A stretch of DNA of 64,000 nt from Deinococcus betulae. GTDB taxonomy: Bacteria > Deinococcota > Deinococci > Deinococcales > Deinococcaceae. The stretch spans positions 1-64,000 of the forward strand of contig NZ_JAIQXU010000009.1 of assembly GCF_020166395.1 (NCBI RefSeq), in the 5' to 3' direction. The notes under the pieces were generated by a model. That model was given only the letters and a program-made list of their open reading frames with translations. It was not told the DNA's origin and did no database searches. This document shows, piece after piece, positions 9,475 to 19,720 of the stretch. Numbering within the stretch: the first letter of the stretch is position 1; the number at the start of each line of letters is the position of its first letter. The translations under genes and the position numbers were made by a program.

Positions 9475-9755
9475 GGCGCAACTGGCCTGCATCAGGTTGA
9501 GGGCGTCCCGTTTGCTTCTTGTGAGCACAGCCATGCCCATGTTTGAGGAAGAGGTAGCGGCCTGTACTGAGAGGCTGCACTGGCGGATGGCACCGTCCAG
9601 AGGTTGCGGGACTTCTTCTTGTGGACGTGCCTGAGCGGCCTCGCGAGACGGCGCAGCGGGGCGGGTCTTTGCTTGCCGATAGCAGCCTTCGTGCGAGAGC
9701 AGGTGGCGACGGCTCAGCGTCAAAGCAACGGAAAGCTGCTCTCAGTCTGCTCGTC
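9475..9755. other. Gene-free stretch, no recognisable content
   Basis: The segment between the small membrane protein and the binding-protein gene holds open frames on both strands with poor codon use and no family resemblance that I can defend. It could be a decayed insertion, but I see no inverted repeats or transposase motif. Confidence 0.35.
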
Positions 9756-10655
9756 TCAGGCCGTTACCCGCATGCTGGCACCCGGCGTGGACTGGCCGCG
9801 CAGCAGATCGGCCAGCACCGCCGCGCCGCGCACCACGCCCAGGGCCGGACGGCTGAACAGGGCGTTCGCGTCGGTGGCCCACAGCTGCCCCGTCTGGACG
9901 GCGCGTAGCTCGCGTCCCAGCAGGGTGCGGGCAAAGCCCAGATTCTCGGGCAGGTCGAAGCCGCAGCACATCACCACCACGACATCCGGGTCCAGCGCCT
10001 CAATCTGCGCCCAGGTGGCGCGGCCCGAGTCGGTGCCTGCCTCGCCCAGAACATTCACGCCGCCGGCGCGCTCCACCTGTTCAGGCACCCAGTGGCCGCC
10101 GTAAAAGGGCGGGTCTGTCCATTCCAGCGTCAGCACACGCGGCGCGTGGTTGACGGGCACCACGGCGTTCCAGTCTTGACGGGCCTGGGCGGCCAGCGCG
10201 TCGCCGCGCTCCGGCACGCCGGCGACGCCCGCCAGGGCACGCAGATCGTCCAGAATGCCCGCCACGCTGCGGCCTTCCAGGCTCAGCACCTGGGCGGCGG
10301 GCAGGCAGCCCGGCAGGTAGCGCACCGCCGTTTCAATGGTGCCGGGGGTAACCGCGCAGACCTCGCAAACCCCCTGCGTCACCACCAGGTCGGGCTGCAG
10401 AGTGTCCAGCAGCGGGCCGTCCACCTGGTACAGGGCGCGGCCCTCGCGCACCGCCTCGCTCACGGCGCGGTCAATCTCGGCCTGCGGGGCGCCGGCGTCC
10501 ACGATCGAGCGGGTCAGCACCGGCTGGCCAGCCGCGCCGGGGTGGTCGCAGGAGTGGCTGACGCCCACGACCTGCCCGCCCAGCCCCAGGTCAAACAGCA
10601 AATCCGTGGCGCTGGGCAGCAGGCTAACAATGCGGGCAGGCGCAGTGAGCGTCAT
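9756..10655 (-). CDS. Vitamin B12-type (BtuF-like) substrate-binding-fold protein
   Basis: 299 aa of the helical-backbone binding-protein fold seen in BtuF and siderophore-binding proteins: RIVSLLPSATDLLFDLGL at the N-terminus, VVGVSHSCDHP, then a second lobe with the PDVVVVMCCGF motif. There is no signal peptide from the chosen ATG, which has a TACCCT hexamer 8 nt upstream (leaderless). A longer start would not add one. Cytosolic cobalamin-binding-type proteins of this kind are common in Deinococcus and relatives. No permease or ATPase gene lies nearby. Ligand assignment is by fold only. Confidence 0.75.
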   Translation of the reverse strand: MTLTAPARIVSLLPSATDLLFDLGLGGQVVGVSHSCDHPGAAGQPVLTRSIVDAGAPQAEIDRAVSEAVREGRALYQVDGPLLDTLQPDLVVTQGVCEVCAVTPGTIETAVRYLPGCLPAAQVLSLEGRSVAGILDDLRALAGVAGVPERGDALAAQARQDWNAVVPVNHAPRVLTLEWTDPPFYGGHWVPEQVERAGGVNVLGEAGTDSGRATWAQIEALDPDVVVVMCCGFDLPENLGFARTLLGRELRAVQTGQLWATDANALFSRPALGVVRGAAVLADLLRGQSTPGASMRVTA

Positions 10656-11042
10656 AGGGTCCCAGGGTAGAGCAGTCGCGCCTGGTCCACGTGAAGCTGG
10701 TGACGGTCGGCGGCACACACCATAACTCCCGTCTGATCAGGGGCGATTGGTCATCCTCCTGGTCTCTGCCCTGGTGTCTCCTGGGTCAGCGGCTGTCAGA
10801 AGGCAGGTCAACGTTTTGCAGGGTTCCTGCGCTGCCCTGTAGCGCGAGCATCTCCTGTATGCAGGTGAGGGCCTTCCAAGGGCGGACACGCCCCCTGCCG
10901 TCCCTGACCGAAGCGACGACCACAAGTTACGCCCGCCACTTATGCGCCCCTGTCAACAGGCCAGGACCATACCCCTGAATCTGAACTTGTCGTCCTCTTC
11001 ATGCAGGGCTGCTCTTTAAGGTTGGCCGCACACAATGCCCGT
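10656..11042. other. Divergent intergenic region
   Basis: Holds the leaderless promoter of the BtuF-like gene (TACCCT at 10664-10669, minus strand). A weak CACAAT hexamer lies just before the SDR gene on the plus strand. I looked for a cobalamin riboswitch because of the neighbour and saw no B12-box-like core. Otherwise nothing is recognised. Confidence 0.5.
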
Positions 11043-12062
11043 ATGCGAATCCCGAAACGTCTGCTGCTGGCCGCCGCTGTGGGGGCGACCCTCGCCCGCC
11101 GCGCCCTGACGCCCCCCTATGACCTCAGCGGCAAGGTGACGCTGGTCACGGGCGGCTCGCGGGGGCTGGGGCTGGCGCTGGCCCAGGAACTGCTGACCCG
11201 TGGCGCGCGCGTCACGCTGATGGCCCGCACCGAGGCCGACTTGCACCGCGCCCAGGCCAGCCTGAATGCGCCAGGGCGTGTCAGTGTGGTGGCAGGTGAC
11301 GTGACCCAGGCGGCTGACCTGGACCGGGCCGTGGCCGAAACGGTGCGCGCCCACGGCCGCCTGGACGTGCTGATCAACAACGCCGGCATTATTCAGGTGG
11401 GACCGCTGGCCAACACCACCGAAGCCGATTTCCGGCAGTCTCTGGAGGTCAACGCTCTGGCGCCGCTGCGGCTCGTGCGCGCCGCCCTGCCGCACCTGCG
11501 CGGCGGCGGGCGCGTGGTCATCGTGTCGTCGCTGGGCGGCAAGGTGGCCGTGCCCCATCTGGCGCCGTATTCGGTCAGCAAGTTTGCCGCTGCGGGGCTG
11601 GGCCAGGCGCTGCGCGCCGAACTGGCCCGCGAGGGTGTGACCGTCACCACCGTGCTGCCGGGCCTGATGCGGACTGGCAGCCCCCGCAACGCTCCCATCA
11701 AGGGCCAGCAGGCGCGTGAGTACACCCTGTTTGCCACCCTGGACAACCTGCCGGGGCTGACTCTGGATGCCCATGAAGCGGCCCGCCGCATCGTCACGGC
11801 CCTGGTGCGCGGCGACGCCGAGGCCACCATTGGCGCCCCCGCCTGGCTGCTGAGCACCGCGCAGGCACTGGCGCCGCAACTGACCGCCGACCTGCTGGCG
11901 CTGGGCAGCCGCCTGCTGCCCGGCCCTGGCCGGACCACGCAGGCGGTGACTGGCCATGAGGTCGAAACCGCCCTGACCCGTGCCAATCCGCTGAAAAGTG
12001 CTGCCGAAGCCGAGTTCAACCAGAAACCAGCCGGACAGAATGGGGGAGAGGCTGAAGCTTAA
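11043..12062 (+). CDS. Short-chain dehydrogenase/reductase
   Basis: 339 aa classical SDR. The cofactor motif TGGSRGLG is at residues 36-43, NNAG at 112-115, the catalytic Ser near 162 and Tyr176-x3-Lys180. A hydrophobic N-terminus ([12 protein letters not shown]) before the Rossmann fold and an extended C-terminal 90 residues suggest membrane association. The substrate cannot be read from sequence. It sits 178 bases upstream of the SRPBCC and alcohol dehydrogenase pair on the same strand. Confidence 0.85.
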   Translation: MRIPKRLLLAAAVGATLARRALTPPYDLSGKVTLVTGGSRGLGLALAQELLTRGARVTLMARTEADLHRAQASLNAPGRVSVVAGDVTQAADLDRAVAETVRAHGRLDVLINNAGIIQVGPLANTTEADFRQSLEVNALAPLRLVRAALPHLRGGGRVVIVSSLGGKVAVPHLAPYSVSKFAAAGLGQALRAELAREGVTVTTVLPGLMRTGSPRNAPIKGQQAREYTLFATLDNLPGLTLDAHEAARRIVTALVRGDAEATIGAPAWLLSTAQALAPQLTADLLALGSRLLPGPGRTTQAVTGHEVETALTRANPLKSAAEAEFNQKPAGQNGGEAEA

Positions 12063-12240
12063 GACACCTTGCGGCAACTCAAGCGCAGCCCTAAGGCCCC
12101 TGGCCACCGCCTTGACGCCGCTGTCATCTGGGCGAGCAGAGAGGACCTGAGCCTTGAGGCAGTGGTCACACAGTAAGGCAGACCGCACTCCTACCCGCCC
12201 GCGCTGGATTGACTGCTCCCACAGCTTTCAGGAGGTCACC

Positions 12241-13002
12241 ATGAGTCAGGACGACACCCAGCCCACCCCTCCCGCCCTTTCCGATTCAGCTTCCGATACT
12301 CCGGACACCCACAGCACCGGGGCCCACATGCCCGCGCGCGAGCGTTCGGTGGTGGGCACGGTGGGTGTGGCCCTGATGGGCGCGGGCCTGCGCAGCGCCC
12401 GCCCCTTGCAAAAAATCGTGCTGGGTGGGGTGGGGGCTGGCCTGGTGGCCCTGGCGGCCACCGGACGTAACCCACTGGCGACAGCCCTGAAGATCCGTCA
12501 GAACAAAGAGGGCGAGGTGCTGGTCAGTGACGCTGTGACGGTCGGCAAACCCGCCGCCGAACTGTATGCCGTCTGGCGCGACCTGGCTGGCCTCCCCCGC
12601 CTGATGACCCATCTGGAGCGGGTAGAGGTGCTGGACGCTGGGCGCTCGCGCTGGACGGTGAAGGCTCCCACCGGCGAGGTGAGCTGGGAGGCCGACATCA
12701 CCGCCGACGAGCCGGGCCAGCGCCTGGCCTGGGCCAGTGTGGAGGGCGCGGCGGTGCCCAACCATGGGGAAGTCCTGTTCCGCGCGGCCCCCGGTCACCG
12801 GGGCACCGAGGTCGTGGTGCGCCTGACCTACCGCCCCCCGGCGGGCACGGCGGGCGCTATTGTGGCCCGCCTGACTGGCGAGGAACCTGCCCAGCAGCTG
12901 CGCGATGACCTGATGCGCTTTAAACGGGAACAGGAACTGGGCTTTGCCCCCACCACCGAGGGCCAGAGCAGCGGCCGCGCGCCCCAGGGAGGTGCCGCAT
13001 GA
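12241..13002 (+). CDS. SRPBCC-fold (cyclase/dehydrase-type) protein
   Basis: 253 aa. A polar N-terminal 30 residues and a glycine-rich hydrophobic segment (about 35-75) precede an SRPBCC domain (about 90-235) recognisable from [23 protein letters not shown], a typical opening of the family. It probably binds a hydrophobic ligand. AGGAGG 7 bases before the ATG sets the start. The last codons overlap the start of the alcohol dehydrogenase gene by 4 bases, so the two are coupled and may act on the same metabolite. Confidence 0.8.
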   Translation: MSQDDTQPTPPALSDSASDTPDTHSTGAHMPARERSVVGTVGVALMGAGLRSARPLQKIVLGGVGAGLVALAATGRNPLATALKIRQNKEGEVLVSDAVTVGKPAAELYAVWRDLAGLPRLMTHLERVEVLDAGRSRWTVKAPTGEVSWEADITADEPGQRLAWASVEGAAVPNHGEVLFRAAPGHRGTEVVVRLTYRPPAGTAGAIVARLTGEEPAQQLRDDLMRFKREQELGFAPTTEGQSSGRAPQGGAA

Positions 13003-14177
13003 AAGCGATTGTCTGGCAGGGAACGAACAAGGTCGGCGTGGAGACCGTGCCCGACCCCACGCTGCTGCTGCCCACCGATGCCATCATCAAAATCACCTCC
13101 ACGGCCATCTGCGGCTCGGACCTGCACCTGCTGGACGGAGTGATTCCCAGCATGGAAAAGGGTGACATCCTGGGCCACGAGTTCATGGGTGAGGTCGTGG
13201 AAGTCGGCCGCGACGTGAAAAAGCTGAAGCCAGGCGACCGCGTGGTCGTGCCGTTTAACATCGCCTGCGGGGTGTGCGACCCTTGCCGGCGGGGCCTGTT
13301 CAGCGCCTGCGACAACTCCAACCCCAATCACCGCATGGCCGAGGCGCTGTACGGCGGGGTCAGCGGCGGCGGCCTGTTCGGGTACTCGCACATGTACGGC
13401 GGCTACGCGGGTGGGCAGGCCCAGTACGTGCGCGTGCCGTTTGCCGACATTGGCCCCCACAAGATTGAATCCGACCTGCGCGACGAACAGGTGCTGTTCC
13501 TGACCGACATCTTTCCCACGGGCTACCAGGCCGCCGAGAACTGCGGCATTGTGCCGGGGCGTGACGTGGTGGCGGTGTTCGGGGCCGGCCCCGTGGGCCA
13601 ATTTGCGGCCCGCAGCGCGCAGATGCTGGGCGCGGCCCACGTCATCGTCGTGGACCGCGTGCCCGAACGCCTGGCGATGGCCGAGGCGGCCGGCTGCCAG
13701 GTCATCAACTACGAGCAGGACGACGTGCTGGTGGCCCTACGCGAAGCCACCGGGGGGCGCGGCCCCGACCACGTCATAGACGCGGTGGGCATGGAGGCCC
13801 ACGGGCACGGTCCCGGCGCTCTGGTGGATACGGCCAAGCAGAGGCTGAAACTGAGCTTTGACCGCATCACGGCCCTGCGCTGGGCGCTGCTGAGCTGCGC
13901 CAAGGGCGGCACCGTCAGCCTGCCCGGCGTGTACGGCGGCCTGATCGATAAAGTGCCGATGGGCGCGGCCTTTGCCAAGGGGCTGACGTTCAAGATGGGC
14001 CAGACCCACACCCAGCGCCATATTGCCCCGCTGCTCTCGCGCATTGAAGCCGGCGAGATTGACCCCAGTTTTGTGGTCACCCACCGCGCCTCACTGGACG
14101 AGGCCCCAGCCCTCTACAAGACGTTCCGCGACAAGCACGACGGCTGCATCAAGGTGGTTCTGAACCCCTGGGCCTAA
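12999..14177 (+). CDS. Zinc-dependent alcohol dehydrogenase, glutathione-independent formaldehyde dehydrogenase type
   Basis: 392 aa medium-chain dehydrogenase. Catalytic zinc ligands are Cys38 (AICGSDLH) and His60-Glu61 (GHEFMG). The structural zinc loop CGVCDPC...SAC lies near 89-104, and the NAD site GAGPVG near 196. The insertion and the long loop around [23 protein letters not shown] match the formaldehyde dismutase/dehydrogenase subgroup, which uses NAD and no glutathione. It is coupled to the SRPBCC gene by a 4-base overlap. Substrate could be another aldehyde or alcohol. Confidence 0.88.
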   Translation: MKAIVWQGTNKVGVETVPDPTLLLPTDAIIKITSTAICGSDLHLLDGVIPSMEKGDILGHEFMGEVVEVGRDVKKLKPGDRVVVPFNIACGVCDPCRRGLFSACDNSNPNHRMAEALYGGVSGGGLFGYSHMYGGYAGGQAQYVRVPFADIGPHKIESDLRDEQVLFLTDIFPTGYQAAENCGIVPGRDVVAVFGAGPVGQFAARSAQMLGAAHVIVVDRVPERLAMAEAAGCQVINYEQDDVLVALREATGGRGPDHVIDAVGMEAHGHGPGALVDTAKQRLKLSFDRITALRWALLSCAKGGTVSLPGVYGGLIDKVPMGAAFAKGLTFKMGQTHTQRHIAPLLSRIEAGEIDPSFVVTHRASLDEAPALYKTFRDKHDGCIKVVLNPWA

Positions 14178-14190
14178 GGTGGGAATAGGG

Positions 14191-14223
14191 AAGGGGAGAG
14201 GCGCGCTTCGGTCTCTCCCTTTC
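14191..14223. terminator. Probable bidirectional terminator
   Basis: An AAGGGGAGAG/CTCTCCCTT stem with one bulged G and a GCGCGCTTCGG loop lies between the converging alcohol dehydrogenase and coaX genes. A T-rich run follows on the plus strand. Confidence 0.6.
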
Positions 14224-14232
14224 TCTGTCTCT

Positions 14233-15009
14233 TTAGCGGCTGGCCCAGAGTTCAACCAGGCCGCGTAGGGTCAGGGTGTCGTCGTAGTGGTCAATCTCCC
14301 GGCAGATGCCTTCCACGGTGCGGGCAAAGCCGCCGGTGGCCACCGCCACCGCTGGCCCCGGCAATTCGGCGCGGATGCGGCGCAGCAGGCCGTCCACCAT
14401 CTCGGCGTAGCCGTACACCAGGCCCGATTGCAGCGCGTGCGTGGTGTTTTTGCCAATGGCGGTCTGGGGAGCTTCCAGCGCAATGCGCGGCAGCTTGGCG
14501 GCGCGGGCGAACAGGGCGTCGGCACTGACCTGCGCGCCCGTGGCCAGCACCCCGCCTATAAAGCGGCGGCCCCGCCCGATCACGTCAAAGTTGGTGGAGG
14601 TGCCAAAGTCCACCACCACGGCGTATTCGTGGGCGCTCAGGTACTGCTCGGCGCCGAACAGGTTGCACAGGCGGTCGGCCCCCACGGCGTCGGGGATATC
14701 CAGCTCCACCCGCACGTCAGGGAGGTTGGTCGCGCTGACCTCAAAGGGCGTCACCCCAAAATGCCGCTTGAGCGCCAGCGCGTAGTTCTGGCCCACGGGC
14801 GGCGCCACGCTGCTCAGAATGGCCGAGTGGGGCGGCGCGGCTCCTGCCAGGGCGAACAGCCCCTGAAGTTGCAGGGCCAGGTCGTCGGGCAACACGTCGC
14901 GGTTGGTGCGCACGCGCCAGGTGTGGGTCAGGTTCAGCCCTTCATCGGCCAGGCCCAGAACGGTGCTGGTGTTGCCAATGTCTGCGGCCAGGAGAGGAAA
15001 AGCAGGCAC
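14233..15009 (-). CDS. coaX: Type III pantothenate kinase
   Basis: First step of coenzyme A synthesis: phosphorylates pantothenate with ATP. About 258 aa. Visible ASKHA-fold motifs are the phosphate-binding DIGNTST, the DFGTSTNFDV motif, and GGVLATGAQVS; the C-terminal ATGGFART is also typical. I set the start at GTG because a perfect TACAAT hexamer lies 7 nt upstream on the minus strand. An ATG nine bases earlier overlaps that hexamer. Confidence 0.93.
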   Translation of the reverse strand: MPAFPLLAADIGNTSTVLGLADEGLNLTHTWRVRTNRDVLPDDLALQLQGLFALAGAAPPHSAILSSVAPPVGQNYALALKRHFGVTPFEVSATNLPDVRVELDIPDAVGADRLCNLFGAEQYLSAHEYAVVVDFGTSTNFDVIGRGRRFIGGVLATGAQVSADALFARAAKLPRIALEAPQTAIGKNTTHALQSGLVYGYAEMVDGLLRRIRAELPGPAVAVATGGFARTVEGICREIDHYDDTLTLRGLVELWASR

Positions 15010-15057
15010 GCCCCGCATTGTACGGGGCGCGTGGCCGGGCGTGTTCGGCGCCCCCGC

Positions 15058-15759
15058 CTACTGAAAGAGGCTCAGGTCCAGCGGAATGCTGTAGGCGCAG
15101 CTGGTGTCGGCCTCGGTGCGCAAGAGCAGCTCGGCGCGGTCGGTGGCCCCTAGGCCCGCCTTGAGAGGCTCGAAGTAGTAGACCAGGGTACCGCCCCAGG
15201 TGCTGCCCTCCTGCTTGAAATCGTTGACATAGGTGCTGCGGGCGGGGGCCAGCAGCTGCCCCCCCTTGCCCTTCAGGCGCACCAGATAGGCGCTTCTGGC
15301 CTTCTCGCTGGGCAGGCCCCGCACGGCAAGGTCCACGCGCAACTGCCCGGCAGGCAGGCGGCCCTTGGCGGCGTCCTCGGCCAGCGCGTCTTTGACCGTC
15401 AGGTTCTTAAAGCTGTCGCGGGCGGCCTGGGCCTGAAAGAACAGCCCATCGGCCTGTCCGCTGGCGGTCACGGCCAGGGGGCGGCTGCCCCGCGCAAAGT
15501 CACCGGGGGCGGCTAGCCAGTCGGCCAGGCAGGCGTCGCCGCCGTCAAAGGTAGTCACGGCCGCCTGGCCCGCCACAAAGGCGCCGTCTTTGACCTCCAG
15601 ATTCAGACTCAGGTAGGTCGGCACCGGGTCGCGGCGGCTGTAGGCGCTGTCAATCACTGCTTTGGCGCTCGTTTCGTCCAGTTGGGGTACCCAGGCCTGG
15701 GCGGGGGCCGTCAGCAGCAAGATGAGGCTCAGGGCCAACAGGGGGCGGGGGGTGGGCAT
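15058..15759 (-). CDS. Secreted protein of unknown function
   Basis: 233 aa with a signal peptide (LLALSLILLLTAPAQA) and no membrane anchor. The mature part is beta-rich with no motif I recognise; two Cys residues, in DACLAD and DTSCAY, could form a disulfide. The ATG is supported by AAGGAGAC 5 bases upstream; a longer in-frame extension lacks a ribosome site. It lies downstream of the TonB-like operon on the same strand, about 100 bases away. Confidence 0.65.
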   Translation of the reverse strand: MPTPRPLLALSLILLLTAPAQAWVPQLDETSAKAVIDSAYSRRDPVPTYLSLNLEVKDGAFVAGQAAVTTFDGGDACLADWLAAPGDFARGSRPLAVTASGQADGLFFQAQAARDSFKNLTVKDALAEDAAKGRLPAGQLRVDLAVRGLPSEKARSAYLVRLKGKGGQLLAPARSTYVNDFKQEGSTWGGTLVYYFEPLKAGLGATDRAELLLRTEADTSCAYSIPLDLSLFQ

Positions 15760-15864
15760 AGGGGTCTCCTTATTCAGTCGGTCGCCGGTCACCTTGATGA
15801 ACCGGACGGGGCGAAGAGTGGGCAAAGAGCGTCGTGATGGGCAGAGCCCCCCACCACGACCTCC

Positions 15865-17646
15865 TCAGTTCTTGAGGTACACGACGCGGCAGGCCTCACC
15901 CGCTGCCCGGAACTGCGCGGCGGATTCCGGCGAGAGGCTGACGTCGGTAAAGACGCTCGAGGTTGGGGCAAAGCGGCTGGCCTGAATGCGCTCGGCCTTC
16001 AGGCGGGTGAGATTGGGAAAGGCGGCCAGCGCGGCCTCCGTGGTGACGTAGGTGTGCAGATTGCCCTCCTGAACGAGGGCGCTGCCCACGCCCTTAATCA
16101 GTTCGGCGTCAGGCCACAGCTGCTGCCCGCCCGCATACACGATGCTGGTCATGTCACGCTGGAAATTGCCCAGGCCGCGCACGTCAATGCCCACCGTGCA
16201 GCCCAGAGGGCGCGCGCTGCTGGCGGCCGGGGCCGCCGCTGGTCGGGGGGCCGAGGGGGTCTGAACGGGGTTGGCCCCTGATGCAGCCGGCGCGGCGCGT
16301 GCCCCTGCTCCTGGGGTGTCGGCCGTACCTGTCCCACTGGCCGGCCCAGGGCGGCCAGGTGCCCCGCCGCCCTCGTCTGGGCCTCCGGTAGGTGACGCTG
16401 GACCAGCCGGCCGCGACCCCGGTGTGGCGGCCGAAGGTTCTCCCTGGCTGGGTGGTCCAAGGCGGCTCGCAACTGGCGTCCCTCCGTCGGCGGGTGCTCC
16501 AGCGGACGGCTGGCCCGAGGGCGCGGGGCGGGTTGTGGTCTGGGCGGGGTCGGTGGCTGGTGGGGTGGACGGTGGCCGGGTGCTGGAGGCCGCCGCAGAG
16601 TCGGCAGGCGTGGTTGGCGCCGGCCTAGTGGTGGTCGCCGCAGAAGCTGCGGGCACAGCTGGAATAGAGGTGGCCGGGGTGCTGGGCCGGGCGCTGGCCT
16701 GAGCGGCTTCAGGGGTGCCAGAGTCCACCTGTGGTCCACGGGCAGGCGACACCGGCGTGGCCGGAAGAGAGGCTGTAGGCGTGGTCGGGGCAACCGGCCG
16801 CGCCGCTGCCTCAGCGGGTGGGGTAGGCGCGGGCGTTCCCCTTGCCGGCTCCGGTTCGGGTGTGCTTGACGTGGGTACGGCCTGATCTGCTGACCCCCGA
16901 GCTTCAGCGGCCGGTTCGGGCGGCCCTGAGGCGGTGTCCTGGCCAGCGGAAGCGGTGGCCGGCAAAGCCGGGTTTGTCTCTGGGGTCAGGTCCTCGCGCC
17001 GGGGCAGTGCAGTGACCGCTTCGCCCGCTGGGGCTGGAATGGGCTCAGCCGACGCTGGTGCAGGCGCCGCTTCGGCTGGGGTGGGCGTCTGCTCGGAAGC
17101 CGGAGACACTGGCGCTGGCTCAGGCACTTCAGGCGTGGCCTCGACGGGAGTGGGCGAGGTCGGTGCCGGGGAGGAGGGAGCTAGAACTGGCTCGCTGGCC
17201 CCAGGCACGGCCACTAGCGGAGAGCTTGGGGCCGCTGTCCTCCCAGGCGCCGCCGGTACTGCCTCGGGGACGGGACTTGTGGCGGCCGGAGACGGCGCCG
17301 CTGTGGGTGGGGTGGGCTGGGGCGTGGGTGGTTGCGTCGGCTCCGGGGTTGCGTCGGCTGGTGGGGTGGCCGCCACTGGCGGGGTCTGAGGTTGGGCGGG
17401 CGAGGTGGTCGTCACTGGGGGCGTCAGGGGCCGCGTGGGCGTGGTGGGCGGCGTCACCGGAACCGGGCGCAGCGTCACCACCTCCAGGGGGGCGCGGGAC
17501 GCGTCCGGCACCGGGCCCGCCGCTGGCGGCGGCGCGCGCCACAGCAGCGCCCCGCCCAGCAGCGCGGCGTGCAGCAGCAGGGTCGCCAGCGCGGCGCGGC
17601 GCCCTTCGTGGCGTTCGCGCGGGCGTGGGAAGGGCGCGGCGGTCAC
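15865..17646 (-). CDS. TonB-like Pro/Ala/Thr-rich energy transducer
   Basis: 593 aa. A short basic N-terminus is followed by one membrane helix (about residues 19-37, LATLLLHAALLGGALLW). Then comes roughly 430 residues of low-complexity Pro/Ala/Thr/Ser sequence, and a compact C-terminal domain (about 480-593) starting GCTVGIDVRGLG and ending CRVVYLKN with one Cys near each end. The layout is that of TonB or TolA: anchor, long spanner, outer domain. The first codons overlap the 3' end of exbD, giving an exbB-exbD-tonB order. The C-terminal domain does not look like classical TonB. Low-complexity DNA makes its exact length prone to slippage or assembly error. Confidence 0.75.
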   Translation of the reverse strand: MTAAPFPRPRERHEGRRAALATLLLHAALLGGALLWRAPPPAAGPVPDASRAPLEVVTLRPVPVTPPTTPTRPLTPPVTTTSPAQPQTPPVAATPPADATPEPTQPPTPQPTPPTAAPSPAATSPVPEAVPAAPGRTAAPSSPLVAVPGASEPVLAPSSPAPTSPTPVEATPEVPEPAPVSPASEQTPTPAEAAPAPASAEPIPAPAGEAVTALPRREDLTPETNPALPATASAGQDTASGPPEPAAEARGSADQAVPTSSTPEPEPARGTPAPTPPAEAAARPVAPTTPTASLPATPVSPARGPQVDSGTPEAAQASARPSTPATSIPAVPAASAATTTRPAPTTPADSAAASSTRPPSTPPATDPAQTTTRPAPSGQPSAGAPADGGTPVASRLGPPSQGEPSAATPGSRPAGPASPTGGPDEGGGAPGRPGPASGTGTADTPGAGARAAPAASGANPVQTPSAPRPAAAPAASSARPLGCTVGIDVRGLGNFQRDMTSIVYAGGQQLWPDAELIKGVGSALVQEGNLHTYVTTEAALAAFPNLTRLKAERIQASRFAPTSSVFTDVSLSPESAAQFRAAGEACRVVYLKN

Positions 17647-18065
17647 GGCGCGGCCTCTGGGGTCTCGGTACCCAGGGCCAGGCGGGTGCCGCCTGCCTTT
17701 TTAATCTCGTCCATGACTCCTACCACGGTGCCGTAGCGCCCGCCCTCATCGGCGCGCAGGCCCACCACGCCGCCACTGGTCGCCGCCAGGGGCCTCAGCA
17801 GCGCCCCCAGGCGGGTCAGGGTCGTTTCCTTGCCATTCAGAAAAATCTGTCCGGCGCGGTTGACGCTCACCACGGGCAGGTCCGGCGTTTCCTGCACGCT
17901 GCTGCTGGCGCGCGGCAGGTCTAGCGGCAGGGCGTTTTGCCGGGCGCCCAGCGTGCTGGTCAGGAAAAAGAAAATCAGCAGCAGCAGCACCACGTCCACC
18001 ATGGGGGCAAAGTCGAAGGTGATAGGGTCCGCGTCCCGGTGGCGGCGGCGAAGGCGGCGGGTCAT
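17643..18065 (-). CDS. exbD: ExbD/TolR family biopolymer transport protein
   Basis: 140 aa, single membrane helix near the N-terminus (about 16-40) carrying the proton-path Asp in FAPMVDVVLLLLIFF, then a periplasmic ExbD domain with VVGLRADEGGRYGTVVGVMD. With ExbB it forms the proton-driven motor for the TonB-like protein encoded by the overlapping next gene. The first four residues after the start are basic (MTRRLRRRHRD), as in the family. Confidence 0.9.
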   Translation of the reverse strand: MTRRLRRRHRDADPITFDFAPMVDVVLLLLIFFFLTSTLGARQNALPLDLPRASSSVQETPDLPVVSVNRAGQIFLNGKETTLTRLGALLRPLAATSGGVVGLRADEGGRYGTVVGVMDEIKKAGGTRLALGTETPEAAP

Positions 18066-18069
18066 GCGT

Positions 18070-18762
18070 TCAGCGCGCTCCGCCGAAATTCAGGGCGACC
18101 TCGGGCAAAGGCGCTTCTGGGGCTGACCCTGCCCACACCGGGGCCGCCGGGGCGCGGATCAGCCAGCCCGGCAGTTCCTCGCGCACCTGCTCGGCCTGGG
18201 TGGCAATCCGGTCAGCGCGGGCACGCAGGGCGCCGCGCGCCACGTAGGCCAGGATGGCGACGACCAGCCCCGCCGCCGTGTTCACCAGCGCCTCGCTGAT
18301 GCCGGTGGCCAGTTGCGCGGGTGTAGGCGCCGTGGTCTGGCTGAAGACCAGAAACGACCGCACCATGCCGATCACGGTGCCCAGCAGGCCCAGCAGCGGC
18401 GCCACTTGCGCAGCGGTGCCCAGGGTGCTTAGGCCCGCATACAGCCGCTCCTCGGCGTCCAGCAGCGCGGCCTGCATGGCGCGCTCGGCGGCGTCCACGC
18501 CCCGGTCAGCGCGGGCCAATCCGGCGCGCAGCACCCCGGCAGCGGGGCTAGGGTGGGCGGCGCGGTCGACTTCGGCCAGAGCGGCGGCGGGGCCACTTTC
18601 GGCGGTGACGGCGCGGGCGCGCTCGGTCAGGGTGCGGGCGTCCTGTCCCAGCCGCGCCAGAGCCTGCGCGCGCACGGCAATCAGGTACACCACATACACC
18701 GACAGGGCCAGGAGCACCCAGAGCAGAGGCCCGGCGGCGCGCAGTAAATCGAGGCTGGTCAT
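18070..18762 (-). CDS. exbB: ExbB/TolQ/MotA family proton channel
   Basis: About 230 aa with three membrane helices: one near the N-terminus (LLWVLLALSVYVVYLIAV) and two C-terminal ones around LGTAAQVAPLLGLLGTVIGMV and ISEALVNTAAGLVVAILAYVA, the conserved MotA/TolQ/ExbB core. It precedes exbD by 4 bases. I prefer the ATG at residue 7 of a slightly longer frame that opens with GTG. The operon order and overlap indicate one envelope energy-transducing complex. Confidence 0.9.
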   Translation of the reverse strand: MTSLDLLRAAGPLLWVLLALSVYVVYLIAVRAQALARLGQDARTLTERARAVTAESGPAAALAEVDRAAHPSPAAGVLRAGLARADRGVDAAERAMQAALLDAEERLYAGLSTLGTAAQVAPLLGLLGTVIGMVRSFLVFSQTTAPTPAQLATGISEALVNTAAGLVVAILAYVARGALRARADRIATQAEQVREELPGWLIRAPAAPVWAGSAPEAPLPEVALNFGGAR

Positions 18763-18854
18763 GGCCCCTACGGGTAGCACGCGCCCGCGTGGGGAGCGTG
18801 AAAAAGCGGTGCGCCTCCCTCATGAGGACACGGCCGCAATCCCCAGCAACTCAC

Positions 18855-18883
18855 TCGACTTTGCAGTCTCTGGCGGGTAAAAT
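18855..18883 (+). promoter_or_regulatory. suf operon promoter
   Basis: TCGACT (-35) and TAAAAT (-10) are separated by 17 bases. Transcription should begin near 18890, giving a leader of about 50 nt that contains the palindrome at 18895-18909 and a Shine-Dalgarno. Confidence 0.7.
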
Positions 18884-18894
18884 AGGCCAGTAAG

Positions 18895-18909
18895 TAGGAA
18901 TCATTCCTA
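18895..18909. promoter_or_regulatory. 7-1-7 palindromic operator of the suf operon
   Basis: TAGGAAT and ATTCCTA are perfect inverted arms around one C. The site lies about 5-20 bases after the predicted transcription start, a position where a bound protein would block elongation. The 7-1-7 form is that of Fur-superfamily boxes, though the sequence is not a standard Fur or PerR box. Confidence 0.6.
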
Positions 18910-18940
18910 ACAAACCCCCGGTGATTCCCGAAGGAGCCTC

Positions 18941-19696
<756 letters not shown>

Positions 19697-19720
19697 GGGA
19701 CAGATTCAGCAGGAGGACTC

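Noticed and set aside
9475..9755. A possible transposase remnant
   Set aside because: No DDE motif, no inverted repeats and no target duplication; similarity to known transposases could not be defended.
10656..11042. A possible cobalamin riboswitch before the BtuF-like gene
   Set aside because: I looked for the conserved B12-box core in the minus-strand leader and did not find it; the gene has a leaderless promoter with no leader to hold one.
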